Shown piece by piece: positions 22,401 through 29,623 of a DNA stretch of 29,623 nt. The translations under genes and the position numbers were made by a program. Origin of the DNA: a virus. The stretch's first letter is position 1; each line of letters opens with the position of its first letter. The notes under the pieces were generated by a model. It searched no databases. It saw only the letters and a list, made by a program, of their open reading frames with translations, and had not been told where the DNA came from. The stretch lies in IMG/VR virus record IMGVR_UViG_3300030451_003850, positions 1 to 29,623 of that record. One strand, given 5' to 3'.

Positions 22401-23923
22401 ATGTAGGAGGTCTATATTTATTAGAAGCTGATGGAATATCACAATTAACTAGTAAACCTTCTGCAGTAGGTTTTGAAAATAATTTATTACCAGAATTAGC
22501 TATTAGCAATAATAATATATTTAATAGTCCAGGATATTATTTTGGTAATCTTACAGTTAAAAGAAATACTTTATCAAATTCTTCTGAAACTTTAACTAAC
22601 AAATTATTTATTAGATTACCTGGAATTGATTCTAATCCAACTGAGTTTTCTCAATACGGAGGTTTAAATCCAGAATTTACATCTACACCTATATTTGTAT
22701 ATCCATCTAGAGATCCTAATATTTTAAGTGAAAAGATTTTAAGTTATGAAAGTGTGAGTGGTAATGGAGCATTAGCTACATTTGGTGAACCATTTATTAA
22801 AAAAGAAGTTACTATATTTAGAAACTTAACTAAAGATGTTATACCTAGTGAGGGACAAGGAACAATAGCTGCTGATGGAAAATCATTAACACAAATAGAA
22901 TTAGTAACTAGATTAAATGAAGATACATTATTATATGATGTTGATCAGGTTAAAACAACTATTACCGCTCCTAGTGATACTACATCTAAAGATGGTTGGT
23001 TTTTATTAGGAGAATCAACTTCTTATGAAAGAGAAGTAAAACAAATGAGAACTGCTGGTTTAACTAATGATGGTAATCAATGGTACACATTCTCTCCTGG
23101 ATATACAACATTCCAAGATGCTCTTAATGGTGGTTGGTATGATATGAATTTCTATGGATTATATATGACTAGAAAAAGACCAGTAAGAGAAATGGCTCAT
23201 GTACATTATTTTGTAACACAGCCAACAAAAGCAATGATTGATGCTTTAACTGGAAGTTCTACTCCTACTTTTCAAACAGCAAAAACTATTGCTGGAATTT
23301 CTCAAGATTATTTAACAGAGTTTGCGACTACTCCAACGGATACACAATTAAATACAACTGTTAAATATGCTATTACAGGTGGCGGAACAAATTGGAAGTT
23401 AGTAAGAACAACTCTTATTAAAGGTTCTTGGACTTGGGATCCTAGTAATACTCCAGATTTAGAACACGCTAGACTTGAAAAATGTAAATATCATGTGCCA
23501 GGTGAAAATGGAGGATCTAATCATTCTGAAGCAGGAATGATTCCTTTAACTAACTATATACATTTACATACTGCAGATACTGATTTTAGTGATGGTCAAA
23601 ACCTTAGTTCAAATCCAAGATTATTTTCTGCTAATGCTAGATATACTGCATCAAAAACATTCTTCTGTGGATTAGGTGCAAATAGTGGTAGTAATCTTGG
23701 TCCTGTAGCAATATCAGATGTACCATTTCCTATTAGTAGTAATACTGATAATACATATGCTGGTTCAGATAGTGGAACTAGTGGTACCAGTCATATACAT
23801 AAATTTGATAAGCTTGGTAGCGAGTTTACATATTATAGTGATGGAGTCGCACAAGGTCATTATGGATTTATTAATGGTGTTAATGATTACTCAAAAGATC
23901 CAATTGATATAACGGAGATATAA
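16400..23923 (+). CDS. Giant repetitive tail/fibre-like protein, 2507 aa
   Basis: Probably a virion tail or host-recognition protein; its size, Asn/Tyr/Ser/Thr-rich beta composition and location argue for this. At least seven degenerate copies of a beta-hairpin motif are visible (G-x-x-V-x-x-x-x-x-x-N-x-D-G-x-Y-x-x-x-V-x-x), centred near residues 180, 285, 350, 705, 815, 895 and 2175. A second motif, FDTIYIRLP-like, recurs near 1060, 1275, 1785, 1935 and 2070. HxH pairs occur near residue 78 and at 2267, 2388 and 2465 in the C-terminal domain; in T4 gp12 such pairs bind metal in the fibre tip. No chaperone, lectin or hydrolase domain is recognised. It starts at the stop of the adaptor gene and ends at the start of the next gene, with one-base overlaps on both sides. 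Confidence 0.75.
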   Translation: MAFEQAKRILRNEDARLFRSEEGIYDDNVVILFWDNIESRYIDECIRYLNDSTNRVLTTPSSGNIEFFDISFGHDLYHLHAYYEESNQRLFRVLMKSALTSAPHGSSDTKWKLQSGETYNSGTSNIVLAVYNVRSENIHALETVGLNETYTDAIYLLDGTQLTGTWFNIARESDYNADTGLYDLRWYLSKFDAKEYIFHSTATNGSIVVDFFKHHMTASAITNFENNYYFDSSVPGDYYYSTDGSNYTKKNDVAASGSLPSTAKRIIDDADGRIVKYTQRPDRESGEIDATVQLVFARSRDTVFDTEDLADGAGYSETITKKYNQSSAETVSGSDLADGRSIRVQNTLNEDGTYDTVVTQRDEGQRTATSGIDSPLTSTKIIISDNQTAELGEPSENITFNVTGVTSKTPSVFADPDQGVKIVSINSQVYAESITIPLGSSKYFQLLDNGTSYELFGATQSDFSDEVSLFTKDKATIESESTNPALSDTTHPHYIANNGVSFYKYYFFSTSTYSSYSYFRVKVTTAETEILPNQFYFKTGRHTTNDFEGLRGFKFIGTPFGSGDVTKYYWQLTRNNFFANYTLTSHPFDTLEELHRSNPFEFDWSNVTGTPDVDINGNPYLEGLEFSNISYKTITHESEQLTNGLFRNRKTITESHSRTTKSISSMGDTSVETTDVINSTNMITPKSNIQISEGVSVEFVSNVNADGYFNNTQQITKKESNIIYCCYNTDVDNKEIKLYFSNVKASQKENIFKSIYIDIVNNQYGSSVDYYYQDYNTGSIYKNNLNADSIPETAKNLTEFQEGREVVVRSSYVEEFKVYNMEVIIASAIRSSEFSASPNNTEDRFVTKINNKTTLTVDEGFNISKEELSFLRKTYYNSPSSGEVIDFTKQRLSNGNYNYRVTTTVRTGYTAEFVINHNCYYYGIEYPVPPTTDPSADPNQYYKIDITYNKDVQSSVSYNNDNDTWNWVFIEKKPDQIRGEQSTIVLNYADGTKDATSGNEWHPSTTNPLEYYYATYNNVNPSVPNTSLFYNLVKLKEGIPGSLKDFEFGYGDNDSLGFDTFYIRLKDNENRYSVNAADGLELSSLGQAGSFVSIANKQLTTTLGIPMQSESETLLNPYGPVSFRTGNNTENFGDNDTNGLQILSFNFDNSTSRRGPTGSGLRSLAWAIPAYHENLVIGKGRRLDHLTIVEYHDTLADTGSVYENTYNYVFNKLQSQIATLTKKPTFIQVDNAVGPTGGKFVEGELVTDEYGVQYLRDPYTFYWGDLDNHGFNTIYIRLPKELTTQSGYSSRINLDLTYDLLPLHRSQNNENNNLSKLVTYDYPSFNNDDNDNKLWGKTDYIANAYTTHPPMFAYTGVLGSKNMFFALERSDPQYEWKGSQFYNDLQNRISAPSYVTKPSIFYLTDGNGEPVRSGNDHLKITVPENFMFPRSSKLTGNQFQGGIQYTKQSGVVYPHDTNSGTFINDLGRDVGAERQPHVGGSKTIKIFTYEEMFDIDTGKCKDYLKSIYNASSNEEWESVVGPRHHIPINSQTCDIDINPIVAGESWNWNKFVAWYAKADAQSSNAIYFTALNCSDVELFWDVADNPLTNGVDNHYVDFYHSTGVGSIANSRGLPPVYGSQLLPAMFNIDLPIISGNRLSDDEGWSEIASEVYSNYHRFEYKTSNGLPTWASKDYEHLLLTTSYEKIKDKVAVITNDRVQLNNGQFNAINNSITTFNGNPLSGRYWHIKRSDNGDPNLENVEALYINGVKINKSSSASGANPSFFIAKHDSNAAYYNANSLTFPTIFIKIDDNGTKGTSPFAEGTVVEFEEGTKEAFQYGNKQFYRGQIDAYGKPTLYVKGFSSQEIESNLFYGIEYNGNRFAKSNSGSNTYYVTASDGGNPNIDLPRSIILNNIEHKRATLDPANLITDAHTSDVNFTFQWSYGKIAADNLSFDTIYFNLPLSGITTFSVLDNIINQYHYYDEVKSINYLNATESEKIAQAKTTTDLIVTPVYYGDFANGNVGGLYLLEADGISQLTSKPSAVGFENNLLPELAISNNNIFNSPGYYFGNLTVKRNTLSNSSETLTNKLFIRLPGIDSNPTEFSQYGGLNPEFTSTPIFVYPSRDPNILSEKILSYESVSGNGALATFGEPFIKKEVTIFRNLTKDVIPSEGQGTIAADGKSLTQIELVTRLNEDTLLYDVDQVKTTITAPSDTTSKDGWFLLGESTSYEREVKQMRTAGLTNDGNQWYTFSPGYTTFQDALNGGWYDMNFYGLYMTRKRPVREMAHVHYFVTQPTKAMIDALTGSSTPTFQTAKTIAGISQDYLTEFATTPTDTQLNTTVKYAITGGGTNWKLVRTTLIKGSWTWDPSNTPDLEHARLEKCKYHVPGENGGSNHSEAGMIPLTNYIHLHTADTDFSDGQNLSSNPRLFSANARYTASKTFFCGLGANSGSNLGPVAISDVPFPISSNTDNTYAGSDSGTSGTSHIHKFDKLGSEFTYYSDGVAQGHYGFINGVNDYSKDPIDITEI

Positions 23924-24813
23924 TGGGAGAGAAATCAAAATCAGGACCAATTCATTGGAAGGGCGGAGGTTATAATAAAACCAGACAAATGGAAATTACT
24001 CCTATGTGGGCTTTAAATACAGCAGCACAAAATATGGATAGATTTGGAACATCTGATTTAGAATTAATACAATTGTTATTAGCAGAAGATGCAAGAAAAA
24101 CTTTAGAATCACAAGCTGCTGGCAATCCTTTTACCAAAGATAATGAAAGATCTATGATAATAGCACAAGCAATGAAAAATATTAAAAGATCTCCAGAAGA
24201 ATATAAAAAACTACAAAATAATTTAGATAAACTAGGAGAAGAAGGTCGTTTATCTAATGAAGATTTTGCTATTAAAATTCAAAAAGGATATATGCGAGCA
24301 GATGATTTTAATGATGTAACTTCAAGAAGAACTACAGGAGGAACTCAAAAAGAAAGACAAGCTGCTAAAGATGCAGGTGTTAATGTTCAAGAAATTCAAA
24401 GAGCAAAATTAGGGGAAGAAGCTAATGCACAAGATGATGCTAAAAAACAAGATGAAATTAAAAATATGGAAGCAAATAAAGCATTAGATCAAGAAAGCAG
24501 TATAATGTATTCTCCAGGTAATAAAATATCTAATAATAAAATTGGTATGACTAAACTAACAACACCTACAGAAGTAGATATGACAGATGAAATAAGTAAA
24601 ATAGATTCAACAAATTTTGAAATATCTGATAATGATTATAGTTTAGATGAATTAATTGCAGAGAATGATGATCAAGATTTAATAAATCAAGTTAAAGATG
24701 ATTTAAATGAATCATTACAATGGTATGTTGATGCTGTAGATATTCTTGGAGATTCTCCTAGATCAACTATTGGTGGTAGTGCTAGATCAAAAATACCAAG
24801 TATGTATAGTTAA
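23923..24813 (+). CDS. Hypothetical probable virion protein, 296 aa
   Basis: A hydrophilic 296-aa protein. The first 30 residues are basic and glycine-rich (GPIHWKGGGYNKTRQ). The middle is helical with many charged residues (ARKTLESQAAG, SPEEYKKLQNNLDKL), and the last 90 residues are acidic and low in complexity. No transmembrane segment is present. CGGAG lies upstream and the ATG overlaps the giant gene's stop by one base. The position suggests a tail or internal virion component. Confidence 0.6.
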   Translation: MGEKSKSGPIHWKGGGYNKTRQMEITPMWALNTAAQNMDRFGTSDLELIQLLLAEDARKTLESQAAGNPFTKDNERSMIIAQAMKNIKRSPEEYKKLQNNLDKLGEEGRLSNEDFAIKIQKGYMRADDFNDVTSRRTTGGTQKERQAAKDAGVNVQEIQRAKLGEEANAQDDAKKQDEIKNMEANKALDQESSIMYSPGNKISNNKIGMTKLTTPTEVDMTDEISKIDSTNFEISDNDYSLDELIAENDDQDLINQVKDDLNESLQWYVDAVDILGDSPRSTIGGSARSKIPSMYS

Positions 24814-24817
24814 AATT

Positions 24818-24997
24818 ATGTATAAAGAAAAAAATAAAGTTGATAAAATTGAAATAAATGAGTCAGATATATCATCTAGCTTGCTAATGTCAATTAATAA
24901 TGATAACAATTTTGAGCAGAGAAGAGTTAGAATAAGAGAAGAAATAGGATATTCACTTAACTATCCAAATGTTTATCCTGATAGGAGTGGGTTTTAA
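24818..24997 (+). CDS. Small hypothetical protein, 59 aa
   Basis: The frame is open further upstream (to 24746) inside the previous gene, but the ATG at 24818, four bases after that gene's stop, is the likelier start. No good ribosome-binding site is visible, so translation may be coupled. The product is polar and charged (INESDISSSLLM, FEQRRVRIREEIGYSLNYPN), with no known motif. The gene ends two bases before the next start. Confidence 0.45.
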   Translation: MYKEKNKVDKIEINESDISSSLLMSINNDNNFEQRRVRIREEIGYSLNYPNVYPDRSGF

Positions 24998-24999
24998 TT

Positions 25000-25698
25000 A
25001 TGATATTTTCAGCACAAGAAATTAAAAATGAATTAATTCTAGGTTTAGATGGTGGTGCAAGAATACCAGCTCCGTTATTAACTACTAGAATTGATAAAGC
25101 TATGATTAGAATATTTGATACTACAGCAATTATGAAATTGCCTAGATATTTTAATGAAACTTCTGGAGAATCTTTTTATCGTATTGCTGCTAGTGATTCT
25201 GGTGTTAGTTCTTTTCAACATCCACACGCATCAACAGACTTAAAAACTATTAGACCTTTATATTTAAATAGAGTCACTCATGTAGCTGGAACTACTACAC
25301 CTACAGTTAAAACAGTAGATGAAAGAACTAGAGTTCCTTTAAGTCAATATCATTTTGTTCATGCACCAGGAGGTTCTGCTGGTCAAGAAGTAGTATTAAG
25401 ATTAAGAAATAAACCAACTAAAACAGTTACATTTGGTTTTGAATTAGTGTGTGCTGTATCATCATGTAATGCTACATTTGTAGATGGAATCTTTGATCAA
25501 GACTTTAGAGATACATTATTGTCATATCTTAAAATGGAATTTATGATGGATACTGGTAAACCATACAGTAATCCAAATCAAGCTTTGTTACACAAACGAG
25601 AATATAATGAAGGATTAAATAGGTTAAGATTTAAAGCTGATACAGGATATACAGAAGGCACACGAACTGTATCTCCTAGTTACGGATTTATTATTTAG
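25000..25698 (+). CDS. Probable tail/neck structural protein, 232 aa
   Basis: A soluble 232-aa protein with an N-terminal helical part (FSAQEIKNELILGLDGG, TRIDKAMIRIFDT), a beta-rich centre (YHFVHAPGGSAGQEVVLRLR) and a helical C-terminal part (FRDTLLSYLKMEFM, LLHKREYNEGLNRLRFK). This helix-sandwich-helix plan resembles tail-tube or gatekeeper proteins of short-tailed phages, such as the T7 gp11 role, but similarity cannot be shown from sequence alone. AGGAG lies 13 bases before the ATG. It sits among other large probable virion genes. Confidence 0.55.
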   Translation: MIFSAQEIKNELILGLDGGARIPAPLLTTRIDKAMIRIFDTTAIMKLPRYFNETSGESFYRIAASDSGVSSFQHPHASTDLKTIRPLYLNRVTHVAGTTTPTVKTVDERTRVPLSQYHFVHAPGGSAGQEVVLRLRNKPTKTVTFGFELVCAVSSCNATFVDGIFDQDFRDTLLSYLKMEFMMDTGKPYSNPNQALLHKREYNEGLNRLRFKADTGYTEGTRTVSPSYGFII

Positions 25699-25709
25699 AG
25701 GAAAGTAAA

Positions 25710-28310
25710 ATGCCACATGAACCAGGTCATAAAGAAGAAAATGATTCAGTAACAGCTACTGGACTAGAAGATACTGCTGTAGGATCAAATGTTGATAAGA
25801 TACAAGATGCTGCTTTAGCGGGAGCTGGCGATAATATGTTGGAAGTAACAGGCAGTAGTGGATTAGGAGATAATTTTACAGGTAGTGTTACTAACTTTAT
25901 GAACTTTGCAGATATTCAATCTGGATTAGGAATTGATGTTGATCCAAATGTTGTTACAGGAGTTACTCCTGCACCTGCAGGATTTAGACCAGAACCTAAA
26001 GGTATGGATATGTTAGCAGCTGGTTATGGACTTGCTATGAATCAAGGAAGATTTGAAGATGCAGCAACTAAAATGTTTTATGCACCACAACAACCAGGTT
26101 ACTTTGAAAGATTTAATAAAAGACCAGGAGAAATATTTCCATCTAAAGATGATGATAATATAGTATTTGAAACAAGAGGCGCAGGTAAAGGTGGATTTAA
26201 TGTAGGATTAATAGGTAATTATGTTGATGGTGAATTAACTAGTGGTTATGAACTTCCAAAAGAATTTACAGATTTTATGAATGCACCTGTAGATCCAAAT
26301 AAAACTTCTATAGAAAAATTAAATGAAGCAGAAACTGCAATAGCAGCTTTACCAGATGTTGTTTCTACAAATCTTACAACTGAAGTTGTTGGAGATCCTC
26401 CTCCTGCTCCTCCTGGTTTTGAAAATGATGGTGAAGGAGGATTAAAAGCTAAGGAAACTGCAGTAACTACAACAACTACTACTGATGATACTCCTGTTGA
26501 TACTCTTTCTGATGATGCTACTACTACTACTGATGATACTATAGATACTTCTGTTGCAGAACCAAGAGGATTACAAGAACCTAGTCCAGGAGAAACTGTA
26601 GAAGATGAGGATATGGTTACTGAAGGTGATGAAAGTAGAAGAACAAGAGTTCAAAATCTTGTTAATAATGGAATGCCTAGAGAAGAAGCTGAAAGATTAA
26701 TTGATGATTCTATTAGGAGAGCATCAGGAGAACGTTTAAGTACAAAAGAACAGTTAATGAGAAATGGATTGTCAGCAGAAGAAGCAGATAATGTCATCGC
26801 TAGAAGTAATCAAAATTTACAAGTTGATACTAAGAAATCTGAAACCAGTCTTGCAGATGAAAATAGATTTGAAATAGCATCTCAATTAGCAGATAGAGCT
26901 GTAGTAGAAAAAGGTGCTAGAGATAAAGCTTTAGGTAGAATGAGTCCTAAACAATTAGCTAATAGAGTAAATGATCAACTTATTAAATATATTAATAGAG
27001 CGCAAACTGCTCCTGCTACTGACTTACAATCCAAAAGATATGGAGAAGTATCAATAGCAATAAGAGATGCATTACAAGAAGCTGAAGTATCACTTGGAGA
27101 TTTTGATAAACAAGAATTAGGTATGTTAAATAATATCTTTAAAAGATATAACTCAGCTAAATTTAATTCAGGAAGACAAGAAGTGCTTGATCAAATACCT
27201 TTATTAATAGAAAGAAATAGATCTAGAGTTGGTATTGAAGTTGCAAATACTCAACGATTGAAAGAAGAAAAAGCAAATTTAGATGCAAGTTCTGAACTTA
27301 CAATGTCAGAATACTCTAATTTAGAACAAAGAATTGCATCTGGAGAAGTAACAGACGATGAATCTATGCAAAAATATTTTGATGAAAGTAAAAGAAGAAT
27401 GTTTATTAGTAATACAATGAGTAAAGATGAACAAGGTAAAGCAATATTAAATGCTACTAGATTTCTTGACGCTGTAAATAGTTCAATACTTCCACAAATA
27501 AAAGATGCTCAAGCAAGATTAAAAGATAATCCTGCTGATAAAAGAATAATAGAAGAGATAAATGATTTACAAGGAAAAGTAAATATGTTTGTAAATTATG
27601 TTCAAAGTGTATATGCAGGCACTACTTATGAAGGAATATTTAATGATCCAGATGCATTAAAAAACTTTACAAGTCAAATGAGAGGGCAAGGATTACTAAA
27701 TACTAAATCTGTTCCTACATTAGAAATAACTGGCGGTGGTGATGCGGTGTCACCAACAACTCCAAAAGATAATATTTTAGATTTATCTGATGTACCTGGT
27801 CTTGAAGGTATGGAAACAGTCTTTAATAGAATATATAATGAATCAGAAATTGATGCTAGAATTGTTAAAGATGGCAAGGTTCAAAAGAATGAGCCTATAA
27901 CAACCAATTTAAGTTATGAAGGCATGATTAATAATCTAATAGAAACAGGTATTGGTGGAGATGATGATTATAAATCAGTAGCTTATTCTCCTTTCTTCTC
28001 TGAAAAAGAAGAAGATAATGATGATGTATTTAACGATGGTAAAAAAGCTACGTTTGAAGAAAACTTTACAAGATTAGTAAGAGGTGATTTTAATAAAAAT
28101 GAAGGTCAATTATTTACAAATACATATGTGTTAACAATTTTTGATCAACTAAGAAGATTACAACCATCATTTGTAAAAGCAGGACCAGGTGTAGAAGTAT
28201 CTAATACTAAAGCTCAAAAGAAATTAAACTACATATTAGGTGGTAGTTATAAATGGGGAAGCGATAAATTTAATAAGAGAATTGCAGAACTTAAATCCAA
28301 ATTAAAATAG
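25710..28310 (+). CDS. Large probable internal virion protein, 866 aa
   Basis: A hydrophilic 866-aa protein without membrane helices. The N-terminal 230 residues are moderately folded and Gly/Pro-rich. Residues about 247-285 form a Thr/Asp low-complexity linker (TTTTTTDDT). Residues about 313-370 hold two similar helical units (LVNNGMPREEAERLIDDS and LMRNGLSAEEADNVIA), like small UBA-type helix bundles. The rest is a long helical region. AGAGGAAAG precedes the ATG. Its place before another very large protein fits an ejected internal protein, but no enzymatic motif is visible. Confidence 0.55.
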   Translation: MPHEPGHKEENDSVTATGLEDTAVGSNVDKIQDAALAGAGDNMLEVTGSSGLGDNFTGSVTNFMNFADIQSGLGIDVDPNVVTGVTPAPAGFRPEPKGMDMLAAGYGLAMNQGRFEDAATKMFYAPQQPGYFERFNKRPGEIFPSKDDDNIVFETRGAGKGGFNVGLIGNYVDGELTSGYELPKEFTDFMNAPVDPNKTSIEKLNEAETAIAALPDVVSTNLTTEVVGDPPPAPPGFENDGEGGLKAKETAVTTTTTTDDTPVDTLSDDATTTTDDTIDTSVAEPRGLQEPSPGETVEDEDMVTEGDESRRTRVQNLVNNGMPREEAERLIDDSIRRASGERLSTKEQLMRNGLSAEEADNVIARSNQNLQVDTKKSETSLADENRFEIASQLADRAVVEKGARDKALGRMSPKQLANRVNDQLIKYINRAQTAPATDLQSKRYGEVSIAIRDALQEAEVSLGDFDKQELGMLNNIFKRYNSAKFNSGRQEVLDQIPLLIERNRSRVGIEVANTQRLKEEKANLDASSELTMSEYSNLEQRIASGEVTDDESMQKYFDESKRRMFISNTMSKDEQGKAILNATRFLDAVNSSILPQIKDAQARLKDNPADKRIIEEINDLQGKVNMFVNYVQSVYAGTTYEGIFNDPDALKNFTSQMRGQGLLNTKSVPTLEITGGGDAVSPTTPKDNILDLSDVPGLEGMETVFNRIYNESEIDARIVKDGKVQKNEPITTNLSYEGMINNLIETGIGGDDDYKSVAYSPFFSEKEEDNDDVFNDGKKATFEENFTRLVRGDFNKNEGQLFTNTYVLTIFDQLRRLQPSFVKAGPGVEVSNTKAQKKLNYILGGSYKWGSDKFNKRIAELKSKLK

Positions 28311-28319
28311 GTAAATATT

Positions 28320-29623
28320 ATGATTAATGTTCCACTCGGAGAAGAACAAAATAATGAACTTGATACATCTTTAGTAGAAAACTTTTCAACTAAATTAGAA
28401 ATAGATCCTGTTCTTGATGTTCAATCACAATTCAAACTTCAATTAAATAATTTAAATGTTTTACACGCACAAATATTTGATGATGGAAATGTAGATGATT
28501 TTACTGATAGATATAATACTAAGTTAACATCTCAAAATGAAAATAGTTATCTTTTATGGAAAGATTCTAATCAAATAACTAATGAAAATGATTATGACTA
28601 TCGTGGTTTATTTCAAGAAACTCAAGGCGCACAATTATCAGGACAGTTAGATCCTAGATTTAGAAAACCAAATCACAAAAGATTCACTACAGATTCTATA
28701 TATGATAAAGTTGATGGATATGCAGGCGGTACATTTACAGCAGATGGAAAATATATAGTAGGAGAAACTAATTTACATTCTGGTGAGTCATTAACTAGAG
28801 AATTTCAAAATACTCCATATCAATTAGTAGACAAAAGAGGAATATCAGATCAAACTTTTGGACTACAACAAGCCTTGCGTGATGATGATTATGATTATTC
28901 ATATGTATTATCAGATATGGAAGCATATCAAAAAGCTCAACAAATGGGTGACAAAGGATATGGTGAAGTAATTAAAGAAGCATTTGATCCTACTGGAACT
29001 AATGCTGCTTTTAGAACAATAGGTACAGTTGGTGGAGCTTATATAGGTGGAGCAGTAGCATTAGGAGTTGCAAGTGCATTAACGGGTGGAGCAGCCTTAC
29101 CTCTATTAGGTGCATTCTTAATTGGTGGTGCTGGCGCTATGATTGGTGGTGCTAGTGGAGATCAAGCAGCTATATGGTTTTCAGAATCTGATGAAAGAGA
29201 TATAGAAGAAAAACTTTTAAAGTTAGAAGCTGGTACTTATGCAACTGATGAAGAAAGAGAAGCTGCAGAAATGTCTGTGGCTGATTGGTATAATAAATCT
29301 AACATAGAAAAATATAGACAGAATGGTGGAATAGGCGTAACTGCTGTAGATATGTTCCTTGAAAACCTACCTTATATAGCATCATTTGCTGCACCAGGTG
29401 GCGCTACAGTTAGAGGTACAATGGGTTTAACAGGTGTAGGTGGTAAGAGTTTAAAATTAGCTAATACTCTTAGATTAAAACCAAATAGACCAGGATTTAG
29501 ACAAGAATTAGAAACAATAGCTAAAAGTAAAGATGGACTATCTCCTTTTAGAATAACAAAAGAACAAGCTATAAAAATCTTAGAAGAAGCAGATGCAACA
29601 TATGCACCTAAAAGCAAAGCTAA
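28320..29623 (+). CDS. Start of a large virion protein with a glycine-rich membrane segment (3' truncated)
   Basis: The ATG at 28320 lies nine bases after the previous stop and the frame stays open to the window end (434 codons). The N-terminal 100 residues are acidic and polar. A YDYRGLFQ...DPRFRKPNHKRF region follows. Residues about 231-285 are a glycine- and alanine-rich hydrophobic double segment of glycine-zipper type, typical of proteins that insert in membranes. Two further hydrophobic stretches appear near residues 345-375. This suits an ejection protein that forms a channel across the host envelope. The upstream purine stretch TAGGTAAAT is a weak ribosome-binding site. The rest is outside the window. 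Confidence 0.65.
   Translation, partial: MINVPLGEEQNNELDTSLVENFSTKLEIDPVLDVQSQFKLQLNNLNVLHAQIFDDGNVDDFTDRYNTKLTSQNENSYLLWKDSNQITNENDYDYRGLFQETQGAQLSGQLDPRFRKPNHKRFTTDSIYDKVDGYAGGTFTADGKYIVGETNLHSGESLTREFQNTPYQLVDKRGISDQTFGLQQALRDDDYDYSYVLSDMEAYQKAQQMGDKGYGEVIKEAFDPTGTNAAFRTIGTVGGAYIGGAVALGVASALTGGAALPLLGAFLIGGAGAMIGGASGDQAAIWFSESDERDIEEKLLKLEAGTYATDEEREAAEMSVADWYNKSNIEKYRQNGGIGVTAVDMFLENLPYIASFAAPGGATVRGTMGLTGVGGKSLKLANTLRLKPNRPGFRQELETIAKSKDGLSPFRITKEQAIKILEEADATYAPKSKA

Noticed and set aside
23718-23912. 64-aa rightward frame inside the giant gene
   Set aside because: It has no ribosome-binding site and is a frame shadow at the C-terminal domain.
16400-23923. Diversity-generating retroelement variable region at the end of the giant gene
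   Set aside because: No template-like repeat of the 3' end and no reverse transcriptase gene was seen in the window.

Overview
The window looks like part of an AT-rich tailed double-stranded DNA phage (Caudoviricetes). It holds a large terminase subunit, a portal, a probable scaffold, a major capsid protein, a head-to-tail adaptor candidate, a giant fibre-like protein, and the start of a probable membrane-active virion protein, in an order typical of phage late operons. A family of tiny lysine-rich proteins and an SLT-type lysozyme resemble proteins I associate with marine phages. No sheath, tube or tape-measure gene is recognisable, and the portal is long, so a podovirus-like particle is my guess, not a demonstrated fact. 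The host is unknown. A phage-encoded protein with a signal peptide and a PEP-CTERM-like tail hints at a Gram-negative host with an exosortase system, but this is a weak inference.

Layout. (1) 1-270, rightward: the 3' end of a gene that looks like a terminase small subunit. (2) 271-609: a convergent noncoding spacer rich in palindromes. (3) 610-4102, leftward: small genes. The left part (610-2137) is a tightly overlapping operon of two tiny genes, a DUF1281/Api92-like protein, an SLT-type lysozyme and one unknown. The right part (2734-4102) has four small genes, each with its own intrinsic terminator. Two of these genes are paralogues, and a recurring element (dyad hairpin, AGCGARTCTTT box, -10-like hexamer) lies ahead of each paralogue and also at 2638-2703. 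(4) 4184-4572: a divergent control region with candidate rightward promoters. (5) 4573-29623, rightward: the late operon.

Late operon. Two small genes lead into terminase, portal, a 73-aa gene, scaffold and capsid. A terminator-like hairpin follows the capsid gene. Next comes a block of small proteins (11572-15951): six very basic ones, a holin-like membrane protein, further small membrane proteins, a conserved-looking 223-aa protein, and the PEP-CTERM-like exported protein. A long hairpin at 15955-16012 separates this block from the adaptor/tail block (16023 to the end), which holds a 2507-aa repetitive fibre-like protein and several large probable virion proteins. The last gene runs off the window. 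Genes are very compact, with many 1-, 4- or 8-nt start/stop overlaps.

No tRNA, rRNA, CRISPR array, insertion sequence, integrase or replication gene was recognised. All family assignments are from memory of motifs; no database search was run.
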